A DNA stretch of 64,000 bases from Turbatrix aceti (lineage: Eukaryota > Nematoda > Chromadorea > Rhabditida > Panagrolaimidae), in assembly GCA_963969345.1 (NCBI GenBank), contig OZ017766.1, forward strand, positions 10,602,001 to 10,666,000, written 5' to 3'. Below, piece by piece: positions 54,391 through 64,000 of this stretch. Made by a program: the position numbers and the translations under genes. The notes under the pieces were generated by a model, which was not told the DNA's origin, ran no database searches, and saw nothing but the letters and a program-made list of their open reading frames with translations. The stretch's first letter is position 1. The number at the start of each line of letters is the position of its first letter.

Positions 54391-56880
54391 AATTTTTGAC
54401 GCGTCCAACAAAAATTGTTTATTATCACAACTCACGAGAACGGGAAATTAACGTGTTGGAGGAATGATGCATTGGATGATGGAGATCAATCGACCTGCGA
54501 GACCTGTGTGACCTGCGATGATTCTGATTGCTGCTGCTACTACTACGCTTGCATCAGGAAAGGGAATGGTAGGGGAGATAAGCGACGACCACGCTAAAAA
54601 AGTTTGATAAAGCATGATTTTAAGGTTTGGCGCGTGACAAGTGCAAACAAAAATATCAGTTAGACAGGTGTAAATATCGTAATTTAAAATGGGCCGACAA
54701 GTTGACTTCAAAAAATGTCTAAAAAAATTTTTTTTTGTATTTTTTACATTTTAAATTTGATAAAAACGCCTAAAAAAAAAAATTACGTTACAAATGTAAA
54801 AATTATGATAAGAAAAGGTCATTAAAATTTGTTCAAAAACTTCATAAAAGTTTTTTGATGGGCCTAAAGAGTCCCAAATTCGGCTAAACGAGATAACTCG
54901 AATCCAAGTTACAACAAAGCGAACGCGAACATGAATATGAATACCAACCAAATTCCCAACCAACCAACCAGACAATCGTGATCGACACCAACTGTTGGAA
55001 ACACTAAAAAGAACGGAATAAGAAAAAAGGCGGCATTGAACAATTGAAATACTTTTTTCCTTGTCAAGCTCCTCAATTGTCAATCATCATCATCACATCG
55101 TTCGCTCCTTCATTGAAATAGTTAGTTCAGCCTCCAAAAGTAATATATATAGTATAGAACTATCCTTCAAGGCCACACGTAGAGGATGCGATCGTAAACT
55201 AATGTTCACACTCTCACCTGAACTGACTGATCACTTTTTAAACTCCACTTTCAGTCCAGTCGCGACTCGAATCTTCTCATAAGCGCATCAATTCTCCCAC
55301 CACCAAAAAGGTCAAATCAAAGAAAAGTAAAAGAAACTATCATACTATGTATTGAAATTCAAGATCGCAGACAATTCAAAGCCCCAGGCAGAAAAGCAAA
55401 AAGACAAAAAAAACCTTCCTTCCGTGCTACTCTCTACCCCCAGGACGACTGACACGGCTGGCGGCAATGCGGTTAATGTGAGTGCACAAGCGCGTGGTCG
55501 TCGGAGGAGACGCGTCTTTTTCTCCTCTCCAATACATAGTATACCACCAGCTGGCTGCTGCACAGAGGAAACAACGAGCTGCAGCGAGTCGTCAACCATC
55601 CCAGCCACTGCAGCCGCCGCTGGCTGGCAGCGAGGAAAAGGAGGAAAAGAGTTGCTTTGCCGTGCGCGGCCGGCGGTGAATGCTCGCTCGTTCGCTTGTT
55701 CTCCGTCCCTGCGCATCGATTGAAAAGAAGGCTGTTTGTTGTTGTCGCTCGAACCACCCCAACAACAAAAATTTTATTTATGTATTTTTAAAGAAGTTCC
55801 GTTCACTCGATAAACTTGTCCTTAGTCAGTCGGAGTCGCCTGCGATGATGAGTATGCTCTCCTCATGAATACAACTTTTTTTCTTGTTGTTATTGGAGTT
55901 TCAGTGTAAAATAGATCCTTTCAGGAGAAAGGATGAATGGAAAAAAGGGGTTAGTTGTTGGTTACACATTTGCTGAGGGGTACTTGAAAAATAGGAATAC
56001 TTTTTTTGGATGCAAACATTCTCTGATCCGACATTAATGTTCTCTGATCTGACATTAAATGTATCCGTGACGATTTTGTTTTCTACAGTACAATTTTACA
56101 AAAACATTTTCTTTTTTTTAAAACAAATTCTAAAAAAAATTCTCAAAGATTGATCAACATTTTTTAATTTTTTTGTCTGTGTTATAATATTTATTATTTT
56201 TAACGATTTTATACCCCAAAAATCTGTTTCTTACTTTTTTTAATTTTGAAACTTTTTGATTTTTTTGTATCGTACGGTGTGTTTTTTGTACTTTTTAGAG
56301 CGCTTTTCATTCCAAATTTTTCTGAAATCGAATTATAAGGTAGCATATACAATTTTAGTCCAATTAAAATTCAACAGAGTAAAACCGGAACAAATTTTAT
56401 ACAAAAACCACACGCGAAACAAATTTAGTCAATTCTCTAATGTTACACCAATTAGTTTGCAATTTTGAGATTGGAATGATCAGACCTACCTAAACGAATT
56501 GAACAAAATTTACGCCAGTTGTAAAACTCAAAAACAGACAAAGCATACAAAAAAAGTATCATAAAGTATACTTTGTGCGAAAAAAAAATATCTGTCGTAA
56601 AAACAGTAAAAAAAATTACAAATAAAGCAAACCAAACCGTGCCGTGAAAAATTCTGAGTTGAATTTATACTTGTAAAAGTTATACGTCTTGAAAATTTAT
56701 TTCAGATCCTTAAACGATGTCTAACATTGGTGCCACTACCCGTTATTGAAAATACATATGTATGTATATTTAACTAGCAGACTATTTTAATATTTATACA
56801 CATATGTATATACGAATATTTTTTGGAAAATCTGTATAAAATATATTTAATATGGAAAGCATAATAAATAGAAACTAGCC
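54391..56880. other. intergenic; no gene seen
   Basis: Contains a repeat-family copy at about 54745-54850, a GC-rich patch at 55430-55720 with ORFs on both strands (composition-driven), and AT-rich DNA. I find no splice-supported gene. Confidence 0.45.
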
Positions 56881-56893
56881 AAACCACCAGTGA

Positions 56894-57400
56894 ATGTCCA
56901 AAGAACTTCAAAAACTTGAGGACAACGCTGGTAGTCCACCAAATCCCTTTTCAGTAAGAAGCCTACGAATATTTAACGGGCGGAAACACTGGCGCAGACA
57001 TTCAAGATCTAGACACCTCTGGCGCCTCCAGAAACACCCGAACAGTATTGGAAGAGACTGGTCAACGACTTTTCAAGGGCAGTTTTCATACCGGAAAACT
57101 CAGCTATTGCACGCCAGAAAAAAGCGAGCAAATGAGACTATCAAGGACATGGCACGGGATATCGTAAGACTAACCTCAAGAGCTGTAAATCAAAAGATTA
57201 CACTTCGACCAGATCAAGCTGTTCAAAGGACGAAGATATCGAGGAAGCCGAATGAATCTTTTATATAAGCATGCTAATTCTTTCCCCCGGTTTGCTATTT
57301 TTAAAAAAAGCCGTTCACTTGTCGTAATAAACGTTCTTCGACGTAGCTTGCTGACTGGGGGTTTTGACGTTATCTTGGCCAACCGCCAGGTATAACAGAG
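56894..57400 (+). pseudogene. possible Gypsy-type gag and LTR debris
   Basis: A 124-codon frame (56894-57268) contains ARKKRANETIKDMARDIVRL, a pattern like the Gag segment of Ty3/Gypsy elements (positive residues, then ES-x-DxAxDxxRL). After it comes AATAAACGTTC (57327), then a segment ending TAACA and a TGGCGACGCC box at about 57400 that looks like the junction of an LTR and a primer binding site. No pol sequence or second LTR is present. Assignment is tentative. Confidence 0.3.
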
Positions 57401-57569
57401 TGGCGACGCCTGATTCGAACTTTCGCGGAGGAGACGACCGTCGTCTGCAGTAAGTCCCGCCGAGGCATCAGCTACGGCATCCAGCACCAACGACTTCGAT
57501 AGGCAACAGGCAAGAAGACGATTCTGAATGCAGAAGGACTAAGCGGATAATCGAGACCCCGAGGACAGT

Positions 57570-57705
57570 ATTCGGTTACAGTATTCGGGTCGGAGCGGGT
57601 TAGGTTTTTGGGGCGGGTACCCGAAACTTTGGGTTCCCGTCAGGTTTTTGGGTCGGGTACTCGGAAGTTTTGGGTACCCAACAACACTGATACTGTAGCG
57701 ACCAA
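57570..57705. repeat. GGGTTTTTGGGTCGGGTACC-type repeat, possibly a small MITE
   Basis: Three irregular copies of GTTTTTGGGTCGGGTACCCG-like words lie between TACAGTATTCGG and CTGATACTGTA, which form a short inverted repeat. No clear target duplication. Confidence 0.4.
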
Positions 57706-58999
57706 AAGTTAGTTTTGGTACCGATGTGATAAAATGTCTTGTTATCATTTGACGTCTCGCCAACCTGACACTTAAAGTCAAAGACGTGGGTTTTTTATTC
57801 TTTGTTTTATAAAATGACCGATTATTTTTTAGTACGACATTGGCATACTCCGAACGCTGACCATCTACAAAACAAATTGGTACACGTCACTGTGCTTCCA
57901 GACTCGCCTCATCTCGCCAAGCGACGACGCGCTCTCCGTCTGATGAGGAAGACCTCTGGGAGTCGATGGCTCGAGTCCACTTGGCCGAGCCCGGGGAGCA
58001 GCGCAACTACCCCTGGCCGGTGAACAAGGACGGCCGCCGTTTCTCCTGGCGCGACCGACTGTCCCCCCCCCCGGAAGCTGGCACCCATCGAGCTCGGTGC
58101 CATAGCCTCAAGTGGATTTCATTTTTTTTCCATTGATTAATCAATGCAACAAAATTAATTACAACAGCGCCTTTGACATTGTTGTTATTCATTTGACAGT
58201 TTTTTTTCTGGGTTTCTTTTTACGAGTTTTATTATTCAACAGTGCCACATTTTTTCCCCTTTAACGATGTACTTTTTATACAACAGTGGGCTAATTTTTT
58301 TTAGTGATAGTAACCGGAAATAACAGCCAAAAAATAAAATGCTTATTTTGTTACCTGTGATTTTACTGCTTTTTTTGAACTCGGTTTCTTAAAAAATGCG
58401 TCCTGCTGAGTGAGTCAATCAAAATTAGGTGAAAGTAAACGCAGTGATGGACTACTATAACTTCTTTATGACGATTCTTAAAAATACAATGACGATGCAC
58501 AGAAAAAAGCCAGTAATAAGAAAATTATCTAAAATTGGCCTTTTGATTCAAAAAAAACAACGTTCAAAAATTCATTGAAATGATAGTAAGTGTGTACGTA
58601 AGTATTTGGGGTAAAACACATGTAAAGAAAAATAAGTAAACAATGTCAATCGCACAGGGCGGGTGGGCGTGGCCATTTGGATGATGATTACCAACGGCTT
58701 TTTTGTCCTAAAATTTTCGTAAAAAAAGTATTTAGACAGAAATAGAGAATGAAGGATGTCAAAAAAGGCGCGTGTTTTTCGAAATCAAAATTGTATCACT
58801 TTTTTTTATTTATTTTCTGTCTGCTGTTGAATAAAATTTGATTACTTGATTGAATTGATCGGTCGCATCAAAGCGGCAGTCATAGGAGTGGCAGGACGTT
58901 ATAACAGAAAGGGAAGTGGTCAAAAAAAAATATAAAGAGAGAAAGCAGTGATTCTTTTCGTTGCAAAAAAAAGTTAGCCAGGAGATTGTTGCAAAACTT
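57706..58999. other. intergenic; includes a GC-rich island
   Basis: The segment 57880-58110 is markedly GC-rich and coding-like in several frames, for example a + frame with EEDLWESMARVHLAEPGEQR. It has no recognised domain, start or splice sites, and probably represents an old insertion. The rest is AT-rich and includes the 3' UTR of the intermediate filament gene. Confidence 0.4.
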
Positions 59000-61073
59000 T
59001 TATTGACCAATCTGCGTCGTCTTTTGGACGTGGGTTGCACGCTCAGCGCCATCGCGGTTGATGAAGGTCGTCGTGATGTTTTCACCGATGCCCCAGGTAT
59101 TTTCCGCGCTATTGACAAGGGATTCCGGTGGATTGTGGAAGCCCTGGCCCTGGGCGAAGATCTTGATCGTCTGGCCAGGCTTGAGGACAACGTTGGATGG
59201 CAGCGTGTAGACAATGTCGCGGCGACCATCGAGGTTACGCTTGATCTTGGTGTTGCTGATATCCTCGTCCTTGGATGCGTGCGTGTTTTGCAGGGCAATG
59301 AATTTGCCGGTTGGCTCTGTTTCACTGATTGTGATGTTGCCCTTCGCGCTGCGCTGGAAGGTGGTCTTGGTCTGAACCTGGCCGGTGACGTTACGGGTGG
59401 AATCCGTGTGTTGCTGTTGTTGGATGGAATGGGTCTTGACGACCTGCTCGACCATTTGTCGGAGACCAACTCTGCAAAAAAATTATTTAACTTTCGTTTT
59501 CTTCAATATTTTTGTTTTCCATTGTCTTTCATGTTTCTCATGTTTTTCATTTTATCAACAAAAAAACTCACCGGCTCTCTTCGCCTTCAAGCATCTTACG
59601 GTAGATCGCGATTTCAGCATCGAGCATCTGCTTGGTGTCAAGCAGAGCCTGAAGCTCGGCCACCAGGGCCTGGCACTCCTCCTTCATGCGGCGCAGGGTA
59701 GCGTCACGCTCATTGAGCGCCTGTTCGTACTGTCGCTGGTCGTCGTTGAGTTGGTAGGTCAAACTCTGAACTTCCTTCTCCAACGTCGAATTCTTATTTT
59801 CGAGATCTCCAAGTTTGCCTCGAAGATCGCCAATGTTGTCACGCATACGCTTGACTTCTTCTCGCTGGTAGTTGGACTCGACGGCAGATCGGTTCGCGTT
59901 GCCCTGGACTTCGCTGACCTTCAGCTTGTACCACGATTCCATATCCTGGCGTCCCTGCTGCGCAATGTAATCGTACTCATCCTTGATGTCGCGGATAGCG
60001 AGTGCGAGTTCATTCTTGAAGAATTCACGCGTATCGGCCGGGGCCTGGGCAAGGAGAGCCTGGAGCTCCTTGACTTCCTGCTCGTGGACGCGACGCAGGA
60101 ATTCAAGCTCCTCCATGAGGGTTTGAACCTGGTTCTGGAAGTCGATGCGACCAAGGGTTTCTTCGTCGAGGTCGCTACGCGCCTTCTGGAGTTCTTCCCA
60201 GAGACGACCGTTGTCCTTCTTGAGGCGGTTTTCTTCGTCCTGGAGTTGCTTCCAGCGGGCACGGAGCATCTCGAGTTCGGATTGAGCATCGGCGATCGCG
60301 TTTGTCCACTGCGAAATCTTTTCCTTGTCGTTTGAGCGGCGGTTGAGGATTTCATCAAGACTGAAATTTTTGGAAATTTAATTGTTGGGCATATACATAA
60401 AGCTATAAAAATTAACGACGCGTAGACAAATTACAAAAATTAAAGAATTACGATAACGAAACAAAATTGCTCACCGGTTGCGGTATTCCTGGAGGTCATC
60501 ACGAGCGCGTGCAACTTGTACATCAATCTTGGCCTTGTCGCGTGCAGCTTCGTCGATATCCTTACGGGCCTTGGAGAGGTCACCTGAGTACTTGAGCTAA
60601 AACAACAGCAAAAAAATTGTATGCGTAAAAAAATTAAAAAAAAATTCAAATTATGGTTACCTTGATCTCGCTGGTATCTTTGCCCCAACGACTGCGGAGA
60701 TCCTCAAGCTCGCCGACAAGCTTGCGGTTTTGTTCCTCAAGAGATTTTACTCTGTTGATGTAATTACCCAGACGATCGTTGAGTCCCTGCATTTCTTTCT
60801 TCTCCTTGTCGGTTGCTTCGAGAAAAGATTTTGCAGCATTTGCGGAGAGGGCAGGTGAGATGCCACCGATCACTGAGGATCCCATTTCGGTGACAAGCTT
60901 GAGTACGCGGCCTGAAATATTTTTAAATTAAATAAATTTAACATAAAAAAATATACAAATTTAAAAAAAGATGTTGGTGTTAAAAAATTTGTGTTACCTG
61001 ATTGTCCACCGCCATACGTGGACCTATGAGGAACCGAAGATATCTCAGAATAGTCAACGTAGTGATCCGTCAT
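59000..61073 (-). CDS. cytoplasmic intermediate filament protein, IFA type
   Basis: Exons 61073-60998, 60911-60661, 60596-60475, 60360-59572 and 59471-59000 give 569 aa, close to nematode IFA proteins. The head ends with SPALSANAAKSFLEATDKEK. Coil 1A carries the conserved LNDRLGNYINRVKSLEEQN. The rod has the long protostome/lamin-like coil 1B (ELQKARSDLDEETLGRIDFQ). Coil 2 ends in the helix-termination motif LLDTKQMLDAEIAIYRKMLE. The tail is a lamin tail domain with KGNITISETEPTGKFIALQN, GRRDIVYTLP and NTWGIGENITT. Such proteins form obligate heteropolymers with IFB proteins in epidermis, pharynx or other epithelia and resist mechanical stress. A second possible first exon lies 690 bp upstream. 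Another IF gene follows in the same orientation beyond 63 kb. Confidence 0.95.
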
Positions 61074-61762
61074 TTTTTACGTTCTCAGAATGAATAAATC
61101 GTAAAAGAAGAGTATTGAAAAGTGAAATGGTCGTTTTTACCTGGGTTTTATGCGAGTTTTCCTACACCTGTACACAACAAACAGAAGCAGGTAAGAAAAA
61201 TGTAGAAAACAAAAATTTGCGCTGCAATTCAATTTTGCGAAAAAGTTCAACTCGTTTTAATTTGCAACAGAAAAGGAATGGAAAAAAATATGGGCGTGTA
61301 AGGTGCGATAATTCGATGACTTTTTTTTGACTAATGCAAGTTCCAAAACAAGAAAAATGTTCAGGTGCGCAACTATTATTTGTGATGAGTTTGATACACT
61401 TGTTGCATTCTTTGGTGGAAGGAAGGAAGGAAAGAAGACCAGCAAAAGTCAATAATCAACAATATCCAAGAACTTCTGGTTTCAACATGTATGTTTTTTG
61501 TGTCTGTCAATATGCGTCATATAACATACATACTCATGTACGACAACTTGCTCATACTCATCGATCCGAGGATTTGTGGATTTGTGTGATCTCAAGATCC
61601 CTCTCATCGATAGTACTCCTGACACGAAAAAAAAAACAAAACGATTTTTGTTTCGTGTCGAGACAAAATTTTTCGCGTCAAAACCATATGTTTTCGTGTC
61701 GGGACCAAATTTTTTTTAAAATAATTATTTTTTTATGTATAAAATCCATTAAAAAAGCTTAC

Positions 61763-61892
61763 CACCACTGGTAGCACCGCTAGCGCCGGACTGACGCCCG
61801 CCTCCTGCACTTGATCCATTGCCAATGACAGCGACACGGGGCTGGATGACGGCCCGGTACGTCTTTTCTGATGTCTCTTCGATCGACGCCAT
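61763..61892 (-). CDS. alternative first exon of the IFA-type gene
   Basis: An ATG at 61892 opens a 43-codon frame reading MASIEETSEKTYRAVIQPRV and then a Gly/Ser-rich stretch. It ends at a GTAAGC donor with one spare base, the same phase as the exon ending at 60998. It can therefore splice to the exon starting at 60911 in place of the MTDHYVDYSE exon. The VIQPRVAVIGN-like text resembles head domains of nematode intermediate filament isoforms. This implies two promoters and two head variants. Transcription has not been seen, so this is inferred from phase and sequence. Confidence 0.75.
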
Positions 61893-63014
61893 TATACCAC
61901 TTTTGGCTTATGAAGAAGGATTAACGCTTGAGCAATGCCTCCCGTTAATTGAGGTTCCAACTGAAATGAAAACAGAGGGTCAAAGGGGTGAACATCGGAT
62001 ATGTGGACGATGGATCAATCGGACGAACGGACAAACAAAATACACGGAACATCATCAACGACGGAAAAAACGACAACAAACACGAACCATATAAATACAT
62101 AAAAAATGTTTATTTTCGGTATTTCAGAATGAAAATAAACCTGCGGACCACAAAATGTTTGAATTTCAAATTTTGGAAAAATGGAGAACACATTTTTCAA
62201 CTGAAAAAAATGGAAACCAAAAAACCAAAAAAAATTCAAATGCATATTCATTTGTGAACAAAAACTATTTATAATGTTCGTGTAACTTTGCGAACAGTTT
62301 TTTTCACAGTTGATTTGTTTGCGAACAAAGCTAAACTTTTGTAACAGACAAAAAAATTGGTGAAAAACAAAAATAAACAAAGTTTTTGTTTTTTAAATCG
62401 AGAACAAATTTTGCACAAATCAAGAAAAAAATTCGTACGCTGTTTTTTTCATGTTCGTTTGCGAACGGCAGTAATGTGTCTGTCCTCTTTCTGTAGTCTG
62501 GCATCGACTAAATATTTCCCATTTGTGTAATCAAGTACCCTTTTGTCACCTGTTCTGTTAGTTAGCACCTCTGCTTTGCCCCTTCCCCTCCGTTCCCAGC
62601 TCCCATCCACATCAATCAAGCTCCAAAGTTAAGCCCAAAGTTGGCCAAAGAAGACCAATCCAAGGTTGAGTGCGCGTGCACACGTGTTAGAAAAAAATCA
62701 CGAAATAGAAGTTTAGTGCAAGTTAGTGCATATTAATCAGTGTTACATAAGCATCAGCAGAAAAAGAAAACATTACAGTAAATAAAAAATTAAGCAATTA
62801 TTTAAAAAGTTAACAGAGATAGAAAAATAAAAAGAAAAAAAGAGTACAATGGCACAAGGCGGAGTTGTGGAAGATTTTTGTCGTGGTGCGTTTTGAGTGG
62901 TGCCAAGAAGAAGGAAGCGTTTGCCAGTTATTGTTGGCCGAACAAGCAAACGGCAGTAGTAGAAGTGGCAGGAAGAAAAAAAATTATACGAAAGAAGAAC
63001 AGAAAAAAAACCAC
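61893..63014. other. intergenic between the two intermediate filament genes
   Basis: Likely holds the promoter and 5' UTR of the long-head isoform. A GTTCG/CGAAC repeat cluster occupies about 62275-62470, and GC-balanced DNA follows at 62480-62700. No gene seen. Confidence 0.5.
62275..62470. repeat. GTTCG/CGAAC repeat cluster
   Basis: Contains TGTTCGTGTAACTTTGCGAA, TTTGCGAACAAAG, CGAGAACAAA and TGTTCGTTTGCGAACG. Same word set as the clusters at 11390-11520 and 20600-20815. Confidence 0.65.
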
Positions 63015-64000
63015 TCAGATCTGCACCGTGTGCTGTTCGTGAAGAGCTCGCTCCTCGCCATCGCGGTTGATGAATCTCGTCGTAATGTTGTCACCGACGC
63101 CCCACGTGTATTCGGCTGCATTAACCAGGGATTCGGGAGGATTGCTGATGCCCTGGCCCTGGGCAAAGATTCTGATGGTTCCGCCCGGTGGTAAAACAAT
63201 GTTGGACGGAATTGTGTAGACGATCTCACGGCGACCATCGATGTTACGCGTGATTTTGCCGTTGCTGACATTTTCGTCTTTCGTGTTATGGGTGTTCTGA
63301 AGAGCGATGTATCGGCCGTTTGCATCGCACTCGGAAATCGCGATGTTGCCACGCGTGGTGCGTCTGAAAGTCGTCTTGGTCTGAGACTCTTTGATTGAAG
63401 CGCCTCCGCCAATGCCGGTGCCACTACTGTTGCCGACGACGGTAGCGCCACCACCAATGCCAACACCGCCGCCCGAACCAACTCTGAAAAACAATTTTTT
63501 TCTGGGTTTTGAACTGTGAAAAAAAAAACCAACCGCAACTCCTCGCCTTGAACAAGGGTACGGTAAATTGCGATTTCGGTATCCAAGATCTTTTTGGTTT
63601 CGTAAATGGACTGAAGCTCGACGCTGAGATTCTTCACTTCTTCTCTCAGGCGCTGCAGCTCGTTTTCGCGGTCTCGAAGCGCAGATTCAAACTGCCGTTT
63701 GTCATCGTTGTGACGGAATTGGAGTTCGTTGACGTCCTTTGTCAGACGAGCCTTCTTGTTCTCCTGATCCAGGATGTTGCTCTGGCTCTCGTTGATGCCT
63801 GTGCGGACGCGTTGGACTTCCCGATCGATATGCACGGTTTCGAAGTTCGTTTGGTTGGCGTCGTTTTGCACTTCGCTGACCTAAAATTTGGTTTTTGTCA
63901 GCAAATTTAAAAAAAAAATGTTGACCACCACCCACCTTGAGTTTGTACCACGACTCCATGTCCTGACGGCCCTGTTCCGCGATGTATTCGTACTCCTGCT
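63015..64000 (-). CDS. second cytoplasmic intermediate filament gene (3' part only)
   Basis: Three exons are visible: 64000-63936 (cut by the window end), 63880-63534 and 63483-63015, all joining in frame. The rod part reads YIAEQGRQDMESWYKLK, then coil 2 ending in LDTEIAIYRTLVQGEE. The tail is a lamin tail domain (RGNIAISECDANGRYIALQN, GRREIVYTIP, NTKDENVSNG). In place of the Gln-rich linker of the neighbouring gene, it has a Gly-rich linker (VGSGGGVGIGGGATVVGN) between rod and tail. It ends at a TGA at 63015. Similar protein, same orientation and similar exon boundaries show that the pair arose by tandem duplication, but they are well diverged. The head and first half of the rod lie beyond this window. 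Confidence 0.93.

Noticed and set aside
55345..55757. Mirrored 123-codon ORFs on both strands
   Set aside because: Both come from a GC-rich patch; neither has domain features or splice context.
1..64000. CRISPR arrays, bacterial operons, rRNA or tRNA genes
   Set aside because: The window is eukaryotic nuclear DNA; no regular spacer array was seen, and no cloverleaf or rRNA core could be recognised by eye. A tRNA scan would be needed to exclude single tRNAs.

Overview
The window is eukaryotic nuclear DNA, very probably from a nematode. The introns are mostly short, AT-rich and bounded by GT(A/G)AG donors and TTTTYAG acceptors. The last 5 kb hold two cytoplasmic intermediate filament genes of the nematode IFA type, with an IFA-style head, rod and lamin tail domain. 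An envelope-bearing BEL/Pao (Tas/Cer7-like) element and a secreted mucin with a C-terminal ShK domain point the same way. The species cannot be named from the sequence. Gene models were joined by hand from splice signals and reading phase; every model called with confidence of 0.6 or more keeps frame across all its junctions.

Layout. 1-4.9 kb: AT-rich intergenic DNA with dispersed and simple repeats. 4.9-7.5 kb (+): a five-exon gene for a secreted-type C-type-lectin-like ectodomain joined to a seven-helix membrane domain; its second intron carries a complete hAT-type MITE. 8.3-20.0 kb (+): three tandem GH31 (MYORG-like) glycosidase genes A, B and C with the same four-exon structure; B is a mosaic of A (5' end) and C (the rest). 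20.3-24.1 kb (-): a 1087-residue Ser/Thr/Ala-rich mucin-like protein with a signal peptide and a C-terminal ShK domain, convergent with GH31 C. 24.1-34.4 kb: about 10 kb in which I find no convincing gene. 34.4-36.4 kb (-): a Ser/Arg-rich repeat protein and a small basic protein.

36.9-50.1 kb (+): three genes in a row: a PRELI-domain mitochondrial lipid-transfer protein, EMC5/MMGT1, and NDUFAF6. EMC5 and NDUFAF6 are only 54 bp apart, which suggests an operon. Intron 1 of EMC5 contains, in antisense, a complete 8,524-bp BEL/Pao element with two identical 223-bp LTRs, a 5-bp target duplication, a primer binding site, a polypurine tract and one uninterrupted gag-pol-env frame. It looks like a very recent insertion. 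50.2-52 kb: relics (BED-finger fragment, frameshifted leucine-rich-repeat gene). 53.1-54.4 kb (-): a short TRAIP-like RING E3 ligase. 54.4-58.9 kb: mostly non-coding, with possible retroelement debris. 59.0-61.9 kb (-): a complete intermediate filament gene with two alternative first exons. 63.0-64.0 kb (-): a second intermediate filament gene, cut by the window end.

Several short dispersed repeat families recur in introns and intergenic DNA over the whole window; they are the main structure outside genes.
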